A stretch of 64,000 nucleotides of DNA. Origin: Bactrocera neohumeralis. Lineage: Eukaryota; Arthropoda; Insecta; Diptera; Tephritidae. Under the pieces are notes generated by a model that saw nothing but the letters and a program-made list of their open reading frames with translations, had not been told where the DNA came from and made no database searches. The stretch lies in assembly GCF_024586455.1 (NCBI RefSeq), contig NW_026089624.1, positions 16,149,341 to 16,213,340 on the forward strand. The letters are read 5' to 3'. Position numbers and translations under genes: made by a program. Each line of letters opens with the position of its first letter. The first letter of the stretch is position 1. Below are positions 1-10,307 of the stretch, one piece after another.

Positions 1-605
1 TGAGAATACAGGAATAAAATTTTACAAAAATATATTAAAAATTAAAATAATTAGAGGGGGGGAGAGACAGGTGTTAAAAAAAATGGCGCATCCTGGTGAC
101 ATTGATCCTGACTCTCCTGGTGATCTGAAAAAAAAAATCAAAAGAAATTCTTAATCAGTAAGGATGCTGTTATAGTCCCTATTTCAGGGAACATGAAAAA
201 AAAATTTTTGGAAAAATGGCGACTGCCTGAAAATAAAAATCATTTTTTACGCTTTTTTTAAATTCCTGAAGTTTTTTAAAATATTAAAAACAAAAACTTT
301 GGCACGATGCTGGTAGGAACGATAAAGGATTATATAAAGAAGGTTCACACAAAATTTCAAGTAAATCGGTTTTATAGAACTTGAGATAATGCCGGTACCG
401 TGTGGAAAAAAGTAGTTTCGAGAAAAACGCGTTTAAAAAATTCGATTCGGCCGAAGGTAGTACGTCACTAAAGTAACTGTAGCTCTGTAAATAATTTTAA
501 TTTTTAAAAATCCTTAGGAGAATATGTTCTTAAGGGTCTAAACTTTAAACATATGAAAAAAAGAAATCGAATTTTTTAAAATTCTAGAGCAGAATACCCC
601 CTTAA
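1..605 (-). mobile_element. TTAA-flanked inverted-repeat element, family 1 (cut by window edge)
   Basis: Its right end at 583-605 reads as a terminal repeat (GCAGAATACCCCC) followed by TTAA. In reverse complement this end and the next 60 or so bases match the left end of the copy at 27259-27967, including the AGAATTTTAAAAAATTCG stretch. The block with ATGGCGACTGCC at 215-227 is also shared in reverse. There is no transposase, so it is non-autonomous. TTAA targets are the hallmark of piggyBac-type transposases, so mobilisation by one is inferred. The left end lies outside or at the very edge of the window. Confidence 0.6.
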
Positions 606-764
606 CATAAGTAGTTTTTTCTAAATAAAATCCGGGTTTCGCCCACAAAATGGCGAAAACCGAAAACCTATAAAGTGTCATAACTAAGCCATAAATAAAG
701 ACATTAAAGTTAAATTTGGCACAAAGGATCGCATTAGGGAGGGGCATATTTCGACGTAATTTTT

Positions 765-925
765 TTGGAAAGTGGGCGTGGCCTCGCCCCCTACTGAGTT
801 TTTAGTACATATCTCGGAAACTACTATAGCTATGTCAACCAAACTCTATAGAGTCCTTTCCTTCACGCATTTCCATATACAGTTCAAAAATGGAAGAAAT
901 CGGATAATAACCACGCCCACCTCCC
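765..925. repeat. Dispersed repeat with inverted GTGGGCGTGG boxes
   Basis: GTGGGCGTGG at 771-780 is mirrored by CCACGCCCAC at 911-920, around a stretch containing CATATCTCGGAAAC. The same phrases (a clear-the-value motif CATATCTCGG, then a pyrimidine-rich ACGCCTACTTCCCA block) recur at 43975-44160. I read it as a noncoding repeat relic. The short open frames across it look spurious. Confidence 0.5.
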
Positions 926-1065
926 ATACAAAGGTTATGTTCAAAATCACTAAAAGTGCGTTAACCGACTAACAAAAAACGTCAGAAACACTAAATTTTA
1001 CGGAAGAAGTGGCAGAAGGAAGCTGCACCCAGCCTTTTTTTTTAAAATTGAATTAAATAAAATTG

Positions 1066-1415
1066 ACTTATGGACCAAGAACCATATCTCAGGAGCTACT
1101 AGACCGATTTCAATGAAATTCGGTATGTAATATTTTCTTAACACCCTGATGACATGTACGAAATATGGGTGAAATCGGTTCACAACCACGCCTTCTTCCA
1201 ATATAACGCTATTTTGAATTCCATCTGATGTCTTCTCTGTATAATACGAGTATATACATTAGGAACCAATGATGATAGCGGAATAAAACTTTACACCAAT
1301 ACGGTATTTGAAAAATATGTAAATGACGGATAATGAAATCTCGATTATCACTTTATCATGCGAGAGTATAAAATGTTCGGTGACACCCGAACTTAGCCCT
1401 TCCTTACTTGTTATT
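1066..1415 (+). repeat. Dispersed repeat ending in ACCCGAACT..CTTACTTGTT
   Basis: The block begins near ATATCTCAGGAGCTACTAGA and ends with AAAATGTTCGG, ACCCGAACT and CCTTACTTGTT at 1372-1412. The same end phrases occur at 44704-44746, and internal phrases such as GAATTCCATCTGAT are also shared. It is a dispersed noncoding repeat present twice here, diverged between copies. It resembles a high-copy tephritid repeat that I know only from memory, so the family assignment is tentative. Confidence 0.5.
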
Positions 1416-1965
1416 TGCTGATTTAATCCTGTTATAGAATTATGTAAGTGAGGTAGGCCGACTGTGTCACATAAGGTAGTTGGTGATATCTTTCTGGTCA
1501 GCATTATTCATTGCACCAAAAAGATATTTATATGCATTGCTGCCTACTATTTTTATAAGTCGCCTTTTTTGTCTACTTGTAGATGTTATTGTTTTAGTTT
1601 ACTTATGAGTGTATCTACTTGATTTATTAGACGTGTTTTATTTGACCAGCAAATTAAGCTATTAGCTTATTTTGTATGGAAGACTTAGCCAACACAATTA
1701 TATTGGCTTGTCATAAGCTATCATAGCTTGTATATTGAACTAGATTGCATTGCCAGTTCATCGCTTTTAACATTCACAATAGCTAGACTTTTTCCAAAAA
1801 AAAGTAGTTGGCAATAGCGACAAACCTCATTTTGACAGATGAAAATGTAACAAACCAAAATTACAGATTTTTGGATGAATATTGAGTTAAAATTAAGACA
1901 AATATGAACACTTGTTTTCAGTTTTTTTGTATCATAGGCCTCAAAAAATAAAATAAATATATTTA
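1416..1965. other. No gene seen, AT-rich spacer
   Basis: AT-rich sequence with homopolymer runs. I see no coding similarity, no terminal repeats and no RNA gene. It ends at the 5' border of the Helitron. Confidence 0.5.
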
Positions 1966-2662
1966 TCTATATAAATAAAAATGAATCTTCAAAATGTATG
2001 TACGCTCATAACTCAATAACGACTGGACCAATTTAGTCAATTATTTTTCTTAAATGTTCGTTGAATGGATCGGGAAAGGTTTAGAAACAAAATAACTTAT
2101 ACTTTTCATGAGGAGAAGTCGGAAAATTGGACAATTCCAAAAAGTAACATTTTCCATACACATTTTTTTCAAGTTTTGTTTGTTTTGTTTTTCAATATTT
2201 TGATTTGTAAATTATTTGAATCGTTCAATTGCGGTCGCTTGCTTTTTTATTCCGACTATCCAAAGGAAAAATTATTGAAAACTATTCAGTGAAAACTATA
2301 TGTGTATTTCAGACGAAGTGATCAATTACAGATTGAAATTTGTTACGAAGCCACGAAAAGGTCGCGCTAATATTGGTCGGCGTTCTTTTTGCCATCAACG
2401 TATGGCAGCCCAAAACACATGAACGACTACTCCCAGGATGCGATGACATACGTACGGATATATAGATTGCGGTCAATCAGCTAGCGATCGTAACGATATT
2501 ACAGCACGACTTTTTAAACAATAGCTTTATCTTGAAGCAACCTATGGTATATATGGTGCTGTTAGATGCTGAATGTATTCTCTAGAGTAGCAAAAAAGAG
2601 GTTTGCCTCACGCACACATTCTTCTTTGGATGCGGATGGTGATTACACCAGATTAAATTGAA

Positions 2663-3230
2663 GAAATCATTTCAGCGGAAATTCCTGATTCAGAGATAGA
2701 TCCAGAACTATACGAAGTGGTGAAAACCAATATGGTTCATGGACTTTGCGAACCTTACAATCCCACTTTGGTTTGTATGTCTGACAATAAATGCACGAAA
2801 CACTACTCATGTGCTTTTCTTTCGGAAACGGAAATGGGAAATGATGGATATTCACTGTATCGGCGTCGCTCACCAGCGACAATGGCAGAACATTTAGCAT
2901 TTAGAGGCGTGAATATCGACGTTAACAACACATCGAAGTTGACAACACATGGATCGTACCATATTCGCCAGTTTTGTCTAATTCACATTCAAAACTCATG
3001 TCAATGTTGAATATTGCAGATTGGTGAAATCAATCAAATACGTTTGAAAGTACGTCACCAAAGAAAGCAACATAGCGGTTATTGGAATTGAACGATATGA
3101 GATCAACAGTATCAAATGGGTCGATGTGTGAACTGCAATAAAGCGCTTTGTAGGATATTTATTTTTGCAATTCATGAAAGTTTTCTGACTGTTGTGCGTC
3201 TCGCGGTTCAACTTCATTTAAGTCATTGCG
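2663..3230 (+). pseudogene. Helitron Rep-region relic
   Basis: From about 2709 the translation contains MVHGLCEPYNP, then CMSDNKCTKHY and GNDGYSLYRRRSP. These match the conserved stretch of Helitron RepHel proteins upstream of the rolling-circle nuclease. Further on, after a frameshift near 2950, come a trace of TWIVPYSPVLS and then the remains of a Q-Y-Q-x-G-R-type segment. Stops and at least two frameshifts break the frame, and the HUH catalytic motif is not recoverable. The product would have been the replication initiator that nicks and transfers a single strand. It is not functional here. Confidence 0.75.
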
Positions 3231-3603
3231 TATTGTGAATGGTACAGTGTGTGCAACTTTTTGAGAAGCATGCCAGCAGTTGCATTTGTTGGAACATGAT
3301 AATCACTGGAAACAGACGAAGGACAATGCTATAGTTACTTCGCATGCCACTGAAGTTCGCATACTTTTCGCGAAGATCATTTCGACATATCAGCCTTCAA
3401 ATTCGCGTTAATTATGGGATACGAAAAAATTACATTGCCGATGACATTTTACATTGTATTCGCTAAGAATTGGCAAATTTCGGTTGATACTTCCAGTGGT
3501 TTGATATCAATTTCACCTCCCTTTTGTCAATTCACTTCAACGGAGATGAACTCATCACGAATATTTATCCGAACATTGGCCAAATTATCGTAACTGCAAT
3601 TGC

Positions 3604-4070
3604 TTGAGTGCACGCGCAATTTTAGCTGCCAAAAATACCGATGTTAATGACTTAAACTGGAAGATTCAAAGTCAAATTCCGGGAGGTTTGCGTTCATATA
3701 AATCGATCGATCGTTTTGACAAGGAAGACGAAACCGCAAATTATCCAGTGGAATTTCCAAATTCTTTGGAGAGGCTTTATGCTCCAGCATCATTTGCGTC
3801 TCAAAGTTGGATCTGTCATTATTATGTTTCACAATCTTCATGCGCCGAAACCGTGTAATGGAACCCGACTGATTATGACGCAGTTATCGAATACAAGGGA
3901 CAGCCATTTCAATTACTAGGGAAAATTGCCTTTGCGTTGACAATCAACAGGACAAAAGGAAATCAAGAAATGCTATGTTTTTCACACGGCCAGATATATG
4001 TGGCGTGTTGACGAGTTGGAAACCCATCTTCTCTGTATATTTACGCACCAAAACAGAAATCAAAAAATTA
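3604..4070 (+). pseudogene. Helitron PIF1-type helicase C-terminus relic
   Basis: The frame from about 3633 gives a stretch ending in IPGGLRSYKSIDRF, followed by YPVEFPNSLE. A frameshift then leads to LRLKVGSVIIMFHNLHAPK and NGTRLI (3716-3919). After a stop come AFALTINRTKG and CFSHGQIYVA. These are the terminal motifs of the PIF1-like helicase of Helitrons: the KVGSV and NGTRL segment, motif V (TINKAQGQ-like) and motif VI (HGQLYVALSR-like). The Walker A and B parts are missing, so an internal deletion joins the Rep and helicase ends. Confidence 0.75.
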
Positions 4071-4647
4071 TGTTTATTAAATTGCGCTAACACATAATTT
4101 CACGCAGGACAACGGCTGCGGGATCAGCTAGTTATGTATATATATATTTATGTTTATTTATAAAAATTACATGTCACGTTGTTTGTCCGCGATGTACTCC
4201 TAAACTACTGATCCAATTTTAGCAAAATTTAGCACACTGTGTCCGGTTCGAACCAACTTAGAAGATAGGATAGTAAAAACAATTCATAAATAAAAAATAC
4301 ATTGAAAGCGCTATTAAATTTATGCTTTATTATGTAAGCGGACATCTCCATTAACTACGCACATTGGCCGGTCCCACAATTTGTTGATGTTTATAAAGTA
4401 CAATATATTAAGTGAGTGGACTATTAACTGGACAGAAAGACTGGTAACCAGACTTTGAGAAAGTAGCCTTCAATTCATTATTTTTTCCACTGAAATTTAT
4501 TTGTATGAACATATTCAAAATTAAATCGTAAGTACAATCCCTTAGATTCTTATACCGACAAAAACATGTTCGCCTTTATTCGTAAATAAAATTTTCACTG
4601 TATTTAATAGTTTATTATACCGGCACCGCGTGGCCGGATCCACTAGT

Positions 4648-5390
4648 ATATACAAGATGCTTTCCAAAGTAAACAGGACTTACAAAAACGCAGAAAAAAT
4701 GGTTTTTTTTTGGCAAAATCGATTTATTTTATTCAAAATAGTCTCCTTCTGCTTCAATATAGATTTTTGCACGGTCCAAAAGCATGTCGAACGAGTGTTT
4801 TAGCTCGTTGGCCAGTATGGCCGCAAGCCTTTTGAATGGCCTTTACGTCTGCAAACTACGTCTTTCATAAGCAAATGCATTTTTCCGAAAAGGAAGGCGT
4901 CGCACGGTGCCATATCAGGTGAATACGGGGAGTGGTTAATGGTTAAAGTGTGATTTTTGGTCAAATAATCGCCTTTCGAATGTTGGATTCTGAGAAATTT
5001 TTGGTCGTCAGTTAATTCGTAAGCACAAATGTTCTGTCAAAATGAGATAAATCGATGTTTTGAAGACGTTCAGTTCCATTTTCATGAATTTCAATGATGG
5101 AATGGGATAGGCAATCACCGCCATAAACTTGTTTCATGAATTGAAACGTTTCGGTAAAAGTTTTACCAATTTTGAAACAAAATTTAATGTTGGCTCTTTG
5201 TTCGAAGCTCACTTTCGCACCGATAACACAAACATACTGACACTTAAAACGCAATAACTTCATTTCCAATTGATGAAATGTCATGAAATTCTGACTGGAC
5301 AATCGATACAGATAGCAGATTTTAACGCACCAGTCGACATATAGATGGCGCCACTAGAGGCCATTTACAAAGACTAGCATTCTTTTTTAA
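4648..5390 (-). mobile_element. mariner-family deletion derivative (left arm)
   Basis: Read on the minus strand, an N-terminal transposase part lies at 5012-5302. The C-terminal part follows without the middle: HSPYSPDMAPCDAFLF, then LKHSFDMLLDRAK after a frameshift, and EAEGDYFE before the stop near 4741. The YSPD..PCD segment holds the third catalytic aspartate of mariner transposases. The first and second aspartates are gone with the internal deletion. The 3' end includes AAGTCCTGTTTACTTTGG, ending near 4648. A matching 5' terminal repeat was not identified. Confidence 0.75.
5012..5302 (-). pseudogene. mariner transposase N-terminal fragment
   Basis: A 96-codon frame contains FEQRANIKFCFKIGKTFTET and QVYGGDCLS. 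This is the first helix-turn-helix of mariner transposases, which binds the terminal repeat. The normal enzyme is about 340 residues. Here the frame jumps after roughly 75 residues to sequence next to the C-terminus and then stops. The part before FEQRAN looks like out-of-frame leader. It cannot be catalytic. Confidence 0.7.
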
Positions 5391-5446
5391 ATATACTTCT
5401 TTATTCTTCGACTGTGGTCTTAAGACTAATTTTACAATTATTTTAT

Positions 5447-6515
5447 TAGGGTCCGGTACTCGAAGTGTAACCAATTCAAAAAGCCATATCTTCGGTTTGC
5501 AAAATTATTTTTATTTATTTTAAAGTACAAAATGTGTGCAAAAAATAATCACAAATTCAGGACCAATTCACTTTTGCTCGATATGACCACCTTTTGCTTT
5601 AACTATGGCCTTGAGAAGGTCAAACAACGAATCGCAAGCTGCCCGAATGTGACTTCCCGGTATTTTGGCCCACTCACGGACAATGGCTTTCTTCGGCATC
5701 TCGAGATTGGTGTATTTTTTACTTCAGGCCTTGCTTTCCAAAATGGCCCAGAGAGAAAAATCCATTGGATTCGCATCTGGTGAATTCGAGAGCCATTGTG
5801 TGGTCGTAATGAAGTTCGGAACGATGTTTTTCAGCCGTTCTTGGTCCACTCTGCGGTGAGAGCGGCCTAAGCCATTATTTGTGGCGGGTGCTGCCTCCTG
5901 GTGGCCAACCGAGAGACTTAGATTCTCGTATAAACGGTCGGTCAAGTAAACTCTGTCGTTTTGAGAGTTTACGAATTGCTCAATTGGAAAATTTTTCTCG
6001 TCAGAAAACACAATGGTCGGAATTTGACCGATTTTGGAACTTGTAAGGCTTGACCTTGAGCTCATTTTTCAATATGCGTCGGATGCTGCGGTCGGATATT
6101 TTCAGTTCTTTAGCCATTTGATTAGCACTTCGTCGTGGATTTCGCTCAAGTCGCTTCTTCACCTTTTGAACCATTTCACGTGACGTTGCAGTCTTTTGAT
6201 GACCACCTCCATGGCGTTTTGCGATGATACCAGTATCATTGTAACGAGTGATGGTGCGATAAACAAAAATTTTATTCACATTAAGGTGTTTGAGCTCACG
6301 AACAATTGCTGGCTGTGATTTTCCAGCTAAATATAAAGCAAATAGTGTGATAGTGCGTTTGAATTCCATCACTGATCACTTTTGGCAAAATGCTTTTGTA
6401 CACTTGTGAACAATATTCCGAACTGTCATTCTGCAAATTTACAAACAGCTGATTCCAATGCGAAAGCTGCCCGAACGGGCTGAAGTTGGTTGGACTTCGA
6501 GTGCCGGACCCTGTA
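5447..6515 (-). mobile_element. Tc1/mariner-superfamily element with both terminal repeats
   Basis: The ends read GGGTCCGGTACTCGAAG at 5449-5465 and CTTCGAGTGCCGGACCC at 6495-6511, inverted to each other and flanked by TA. The transposase lies on the minus strand in between, split by a deletion. The style is that of IS630/Tc1/mariner elements, possibly the maT (DD37D) group. The first catalytic aspartate box (VFSDEKNF) is retained. Length is about 1.07 kb, slightly short for an intact 1.3 kb element. Confidence 0.8.
5724..6369 (-). pseudogene. Tc1/maT-like transposase, internally deleted and frameshifted
   Basis: The N-terminal frame (ATG at 6367-6369) shows a paired helix-turn-helix: YLAGKSQPAIVRELKHL, YRTITRYNDTG and, after the GRPR-like GGGH segment, ISDRSIRRIL. 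Just after KPYKFQ the frame breaks. The second frame (5724-6065) resumes at IPTIVFSDEKNFPIEQFVN with the first catalytic aspartate, and further on FITTTQW and SPDANPMDFSLWA carry the last catalytic region. The linker between them and part of the catalytic core are missing. The same break is seen in the copy at 7727-8406, so it predates the duplication. Confidence 0.75.
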
Positions 6516-6592
6516 GATAATGAGAACAAATAAGTAAACAAAAATTGCATATGTAGCCGTTTAATACTTTTACAAGTATTATATTATATGAC

Positions 6593-7254
6593 TTAAGAGG
6601 CTATACCAGTGTGACACTTTCAAAAAAAAATTCCTGTCAAATCGGCAAGGTCGTATCTTGAATAGTTTTTGAATGGCAGCGTTTTAAACAGCGAGCGCTC
6701 AGAGGTGCAAACATATATAAGTGAAACTTTAAACGCGTTTTTCTCGAAACGACATTTTTCAAAATTGCTGACATCATAACTCAACGAGAAATTGACCGAT
6801 CGACTTCGGTCAAATAAACTGGGTATAGTTGAATACATTTGCTATACAATGGAATACGATCTTTTTGATTGGTTGAAAATTGTCAATTTGGCATTAAAAA
6901 AACGATTTTTTTTTTCAAAATTACGGCATTTTCTTAATTTTTGGTATTTTTCAAAGATCGAAGTTCTTTGTATAGAAAATATATTTAAGTTTAATAAACA
7001 TTTTGAATTTTTTTGTTTGATCTACTCATTCGACCGGAATCATACCAGCAGTTGAGGCACTTTTTTTCGGCACTTCCGCAGACAGCACATAACTCCGTTA
7101 TTTTTCAATATTTACAAAAAAAAAAAATTTTAATATAGCTAAAAATATACCTACTTTATTACGTCCATAGAACGTCGAAACGTTCAATGTAGTATTAAAA
7201 AAATTCACGAAAATCGCCTAATTTTTCATGCGCCACACTGGTATAGCCCCTTAA
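6593..7254. mobile_element. TTAA-flanked inverted-repeat element, family 2, copy 1
   Basis: TTAA at 6593-6596 and 7251-7254 flank terminal repeats GAGGCTATACCAGTGTGAC and CGCCACACTGGTATAGCCCC. The interior is AT-rich with no coding capacity. It matches 28636-29300 over its length, including AATGGCAGCGTT and the GAATCATRCCAGCAGTTGAG segment. It is a non-autonomous DNA element of about 660 bp, inferred to be moved by a TTAA-specific (piggyBac-like) transposase. Confidence 0.75.
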
Positions 7255-7626
7255 GTACTTTCTTAAGTGGAGTTAAACAAAACATACAAATATTCTTGAA
7301 TAATTGGTTATTACTTTGATTTATGCCTATGAAAGGAAAAGTAATAACGTTTCATATGGTATATTTTTAAAATACAAATTGTTTACTTTACAAGTATCGT
7401 TGTTTAATTTTTATGAAGTAATGACACTTGCATTTTCGTTATACATATTAATGTGGGTGTCAATTTTAATTAATCAACAAATAAATAAATGTTTTACACA
7501 GTAATGGTTTGATTTAAGTATTTGCTCATTATTTTTTCTACGTTGCAGGTTACATTACATATAGACGTTTGTGAAATTATATATGTATAGTAACTCCTCC
7601 ACCCCCTAGACAAAGGATTCTCCTGA
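7255..7626. other. No gene seen next to the assembly gap
   Basis: AT-rich sequence between the TTAA element and the run of N. The 66-codon open frame at 7304-7504 has low-complexity composition and no recognisable domain. I see nothing else. Confidence 0.5.
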
Positions 7627-7726
7627 NNNNNNNNNNNNNNNNNNNNNNNNNNNNNNNNNNNNNNNNNNNNNNNNNNNNNNNNNNNNNNNNNNNNNNNNNN
7701 NNNNNNNNNNNNNNNNNNNNNNNNNN
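7627..7726. other. Assembly gap of 100 N
   Basis: Exactly 100 undetermined bases, a conventional placeholder length. The right inverted arm begins at the first base after the gap, inside a Tc1-like element whose other half is therefore missing. Confidence 0.98.
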
Positions 7727-8406
7727 CTAATCAAATGGCTAAAGAACTGAAAATATCCGACCGCAGCATCCGACGCATATTGAAAAATGAGCTCAAGGTC
7801 AAGCTTTACAAGTTCCAAAATCGGTCAAATTCCGACCATTGTGTTTTCTGACGAGAAAAATTTTCCAATTGAGCAATTCGTAAACTCTCAAAACGACAGA
7901 GTTTACTTGACCGACCGTTTATACGAGAATCTAAGTCTCTCGGTTGGCCACCAGGAGGCAGCACCCGCCACAAATAATGGCTTAGGCCGCTCTCACCGCA
8001 GAGTGGACCAAGAACGGCTGAAAAACATCGTTCCGAACTTCATTACGACCACACAATGACTCTCGAATTCACCAGATGTGAATCCAATGGATTTTTCTCT
8101 CTGAGCCATTTTGGAAAGCAAGGCCTGAAGTAAAAAATACACCAGTCTCGAGATGCCGAAGAAAGCCATTGTCCGTGAGTGGGCCAAAATACCGGGAAGT
8201 CACATTCGGGCAGCTTGCGATTCGTTTTTTGACCTTCTCAAGGCCATAGTTAAAGCAAAAGGTGGTCATATCGAGCAAAAGTGAATTGGTCCTGAATTTG
8301 TGATTATTTTTGCACACATTTTGTACTTTAAAAAATAAATAAAAATAATTTTGCAAACCGAAGATATGGCTTTTTGAATTGGTTACACTTCGAGTACCGG
8401 ACCCTA
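7727..8406 (+). mobile_element. Tc1/maT-like element, second copy (truncated by the gap)
   Basis: It starts in frame with MAKELKISDRSIRRIL at the gap edge, carries the same deletion-frameshift after the KFQ residues, then VFSDEKNFPIEQF (from about 7835) and a stop in FITTTQ. It ends with the terminal repeat CTTCGAGTACCGGACCC at 8389-8405 and TA. The N-terminal DNA-binding half lies in the gap. Confidence 0.75.
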
Positions 8407-8454
8407 ATAAAATAATTTAAAATTAGTCTTAAGACCACAGTCGAAGAATAAAGA

Positions 8455-9195
8455 AGTATATTTAAAAAAGAATGCTAGTCTTTGTAAATGGCCTCTAGTG
8501 GCGCCATCTATATGTCGACTGGTGCGTTAAAATCTACTATTTTTATCGATTGTCCACTAAGAATTTCATGACATTTCATCAATTGGAAATGAAGTTATTG
8601 CGTTTAAAGTCGATGTTTTGTGTTAGCTCGGTGCGAAGTGAGCTGAACAAAGAGCAACATTAAATTTTTGTTTCAAATTGGTACTTTTTACCGAAACGTT
8701 TCAATTCATGAAACAAGTTTATGGCGGTTATTGCCTATCCCATTCCATCATTGAAGTTCATAAAAAGGGAACTGAACGTCTTCAAAACATCGATTTATCT
8801 CATTTTGACAGAACATTTGTGCTTACGAATTAACTGACGACCAAAAATTTCTCAGAATCCAACATTCGAAAGGCGATTATTTGACCAAAAATCACACTTT
8901 AACCATTAACCACTCCCCGTATTCACCTGATATGGCACCGTGCGACGCCTTCCTTTTCGGAAAAATGCATTTGCTTATGAAAGACGTAGTTTGCAGACGT
9001 AAAGGCCATTCAAAGGCTTGCGGCCATACTGGCCAACGAGCTAAAACACTCGTTCGACATGCTTTTGGACCGTGCAAAAATCTATATTGAAGCAGAAGGA
9101 GACTATTTTGAATAAAATAAATCGATTTTGCCAAAAAAAAACCATTTTTTCTGCGTTTTTGTAAGTCCTGTTTACTTTGGAAAGCATCTTGTATA
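8455..9195 (+). mobile_element. mariner deletion derivative, second copy
   Basis: Same structure as 4648-5390 in opposite orientation. Traces of the transposase N-terminus are at 8570-8850. The C-terminal TINHSPYSPDMAPCDAF frame is at 8881-9090, followed by the EAEGDYFE stop region at about 9090-9115 and the 3' end GTAAGTCCTGTTTACTTTGG near 9160-9180. Both copies carry the same internal deletion, so the deleted form was duplicated rather than deleted twice. Confidence 0.7.
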
Positions 9196-9687
9196 TACTA
9201 GTGGATCCGGCCACGCGGTTATCGGTATAATAACTATTAAATACAGTGAAGAATTTTGTTACGAATGAGGCGAACATGTTTTTGTCGGTATAAGAATCTG
9301 AGGATTGTGCACGATTTAATTTTGAATATGTTCATCACAAATAAATTTCAGTGGAAAAAAATAATGAATTGAGAATGTCTCCAAAGTCTGGTTCTTGATC
9401 TTTTCTTTTTGTCAGTTAATAGTCCCTCACTTAATATTGTACTTTATAAACATCAACAAATTGTGGGACCGGCAATGTGCGTAGTTAATGGAGATGTCAT
9501 GCATAATAAACATAAATTTAATAGAGCTTTCAATGTATTTTTTATTTATGAATTATTTGTACTATCATATCTTCTAAGTTGGTTCGAACGGGACACAGTG
9601 TGCTAAATTTTGCTAAAATTGGATCAGAAGTTTAGGAGTACATCACGGACAAACAACGTGACTTGTAATTTTTATATATAAAGATAA

Positions 9688-9849
9688 ATATATATGTGGC
9701 CTGGTCTACGAAAAGGGAGCTAACGTGCGAAAACTAGTTTTCTGGGAAACAGCTGTAAAAATAAACAACTCGTTTCGTCAGTTTCTCATTAATTGTTCTC
9801 CTTTTTTGACACCTAAAGCCCCCTTTCCGTAGGCCAGGTCACATATATA
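9688..9849. mobile_element. Short palindromic inverted-repeat element
   Basis: ATATGTGGCCTGGTCTACG (9692-9710) is mirrored by CGTAGGCCAGGTCACATAT (9828-9846) with one mismatch, and the GGG and CCC next to each also pair. The interior, about 115 bp, is noncoding and contains ATTAATTGTTCTCC, a phrase that recurs at 10698-10730. It is a miniature element of unknown superfamily. Confidence 0.65.
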
Positions 9850-9856
9850 CATAATT

Positions 9857-10307
9857 TACGCGCACCGACTGGATATGGTAGAGGGCTTTCCTAGAGTCAT
9901 GGATCTCTGCGAGTATGATCTCGAGACACAGATGCGATCTTCCGATTGGCGCACGTCGGCGCAGCCGGTGGGAGATTGCACACGACAACGCCCCGGCTCA
10001 CACCACCTTGCTTGTGAACGCTAGCCAGGCCGGCATCCCAACGCTTTCGCAGCATCCCGCCACAGCGAATGCTTGGCCGGACATTTTTCTCTCTTTGCCT
10101 GAAAAGGCCGATGAAAGAGCAAGCATTTTTGAGACGACATAGGGGATCCAAGCAGTACACCTCAATACACCTGCTTTCAATGCTTGAAAATCGCGCTAAC
10201 AGCACTGCATCAACGCAGACGGAGCCTATTTTGAAAGGTTTTAAGGAATTTTAACGATTGGTTCAATAAATTTTTTTAAATCGACTCAGTCCTACCACTT
10301 TCTGGTA
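9857..10307 (+). mobile_element. mariner element, internally deleted, 3' part
   Basis: The leader phrase CGCGCACCGACTGGAT at 9860 is shared with 13627. It then jumps to the transposase middle: a CACGACAACGCCCC segment encodes HDNAP, the second catalytic aspartate box, followed by a degraded TTLLVNASQAGIPTL. The C-terminal frame ends near a DAEGAYF-like region (10215-10235). A right-end trace CGACTCAGTCCTACC...TTTCTGG lies at 10277-10302. RTE copy A begins directly after. Confidence 0.65.

Larger units (their letters stand above)
1966..4131 (+). mobile_element. Helitron, decayed, both ends present
   Basis: The element starts TCTATATAAATAAAAATGAA, a typical insect Helitron 5' end, directly after an A at 1965. 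It ends CTAG at 4128-4131 before a T, so it sits between A and T as Helitrons do. Just inside the 3' end, CGCAG (4103-4107) pairs with CTGCG (4116-4120) around an 8-base loop, the expected subterminal hairpin. The interior carries Rep and helicase remnants in the right order but is shortened to about 2.2 kb, far below a full autonomous element of several kb. No inverted repeats and no target-site duplication are seen, as expected. Confidence 0.85.
4141..6127 (+). repeat. Left arm of a large inverted duplication
   Basis: This arm matches 7727-9690 in reverse complement from end to end. It holds, in order, a stretch resembling a Helitron 5' region (GTTTGTCCGCGATGTACTCC), a unique stretch, a mariner deletion copy and most of a Tc1-like element. 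The arms differ by scattered substitutions and small indels, for example around 4560-4640 against 9210-9290. They are therefore not identical copies of one allele. Confidence 0.8.
7727..9690 (-). repeat. Right arm of the inverted duplication
   Basis: Reverse complement of 4141-6127. It starts at the gap edge inside the Tc1-like transposase and ends at the Helitron-like stretch near 9610-9690 (GGAGTACATCACGGACAAAC). Small differences from the left arm are spread along it. Confidence 0.8.

Noticed and set aside
4638..4652. GGATCCACTAG beside the mariner end looks like a cloning-vector BamHI-SpeI site
   Set aside because: The same phrase stands in the mirrored arm at about 9199-9209 within continuous repeat sequence, and no further vector sequence follows.
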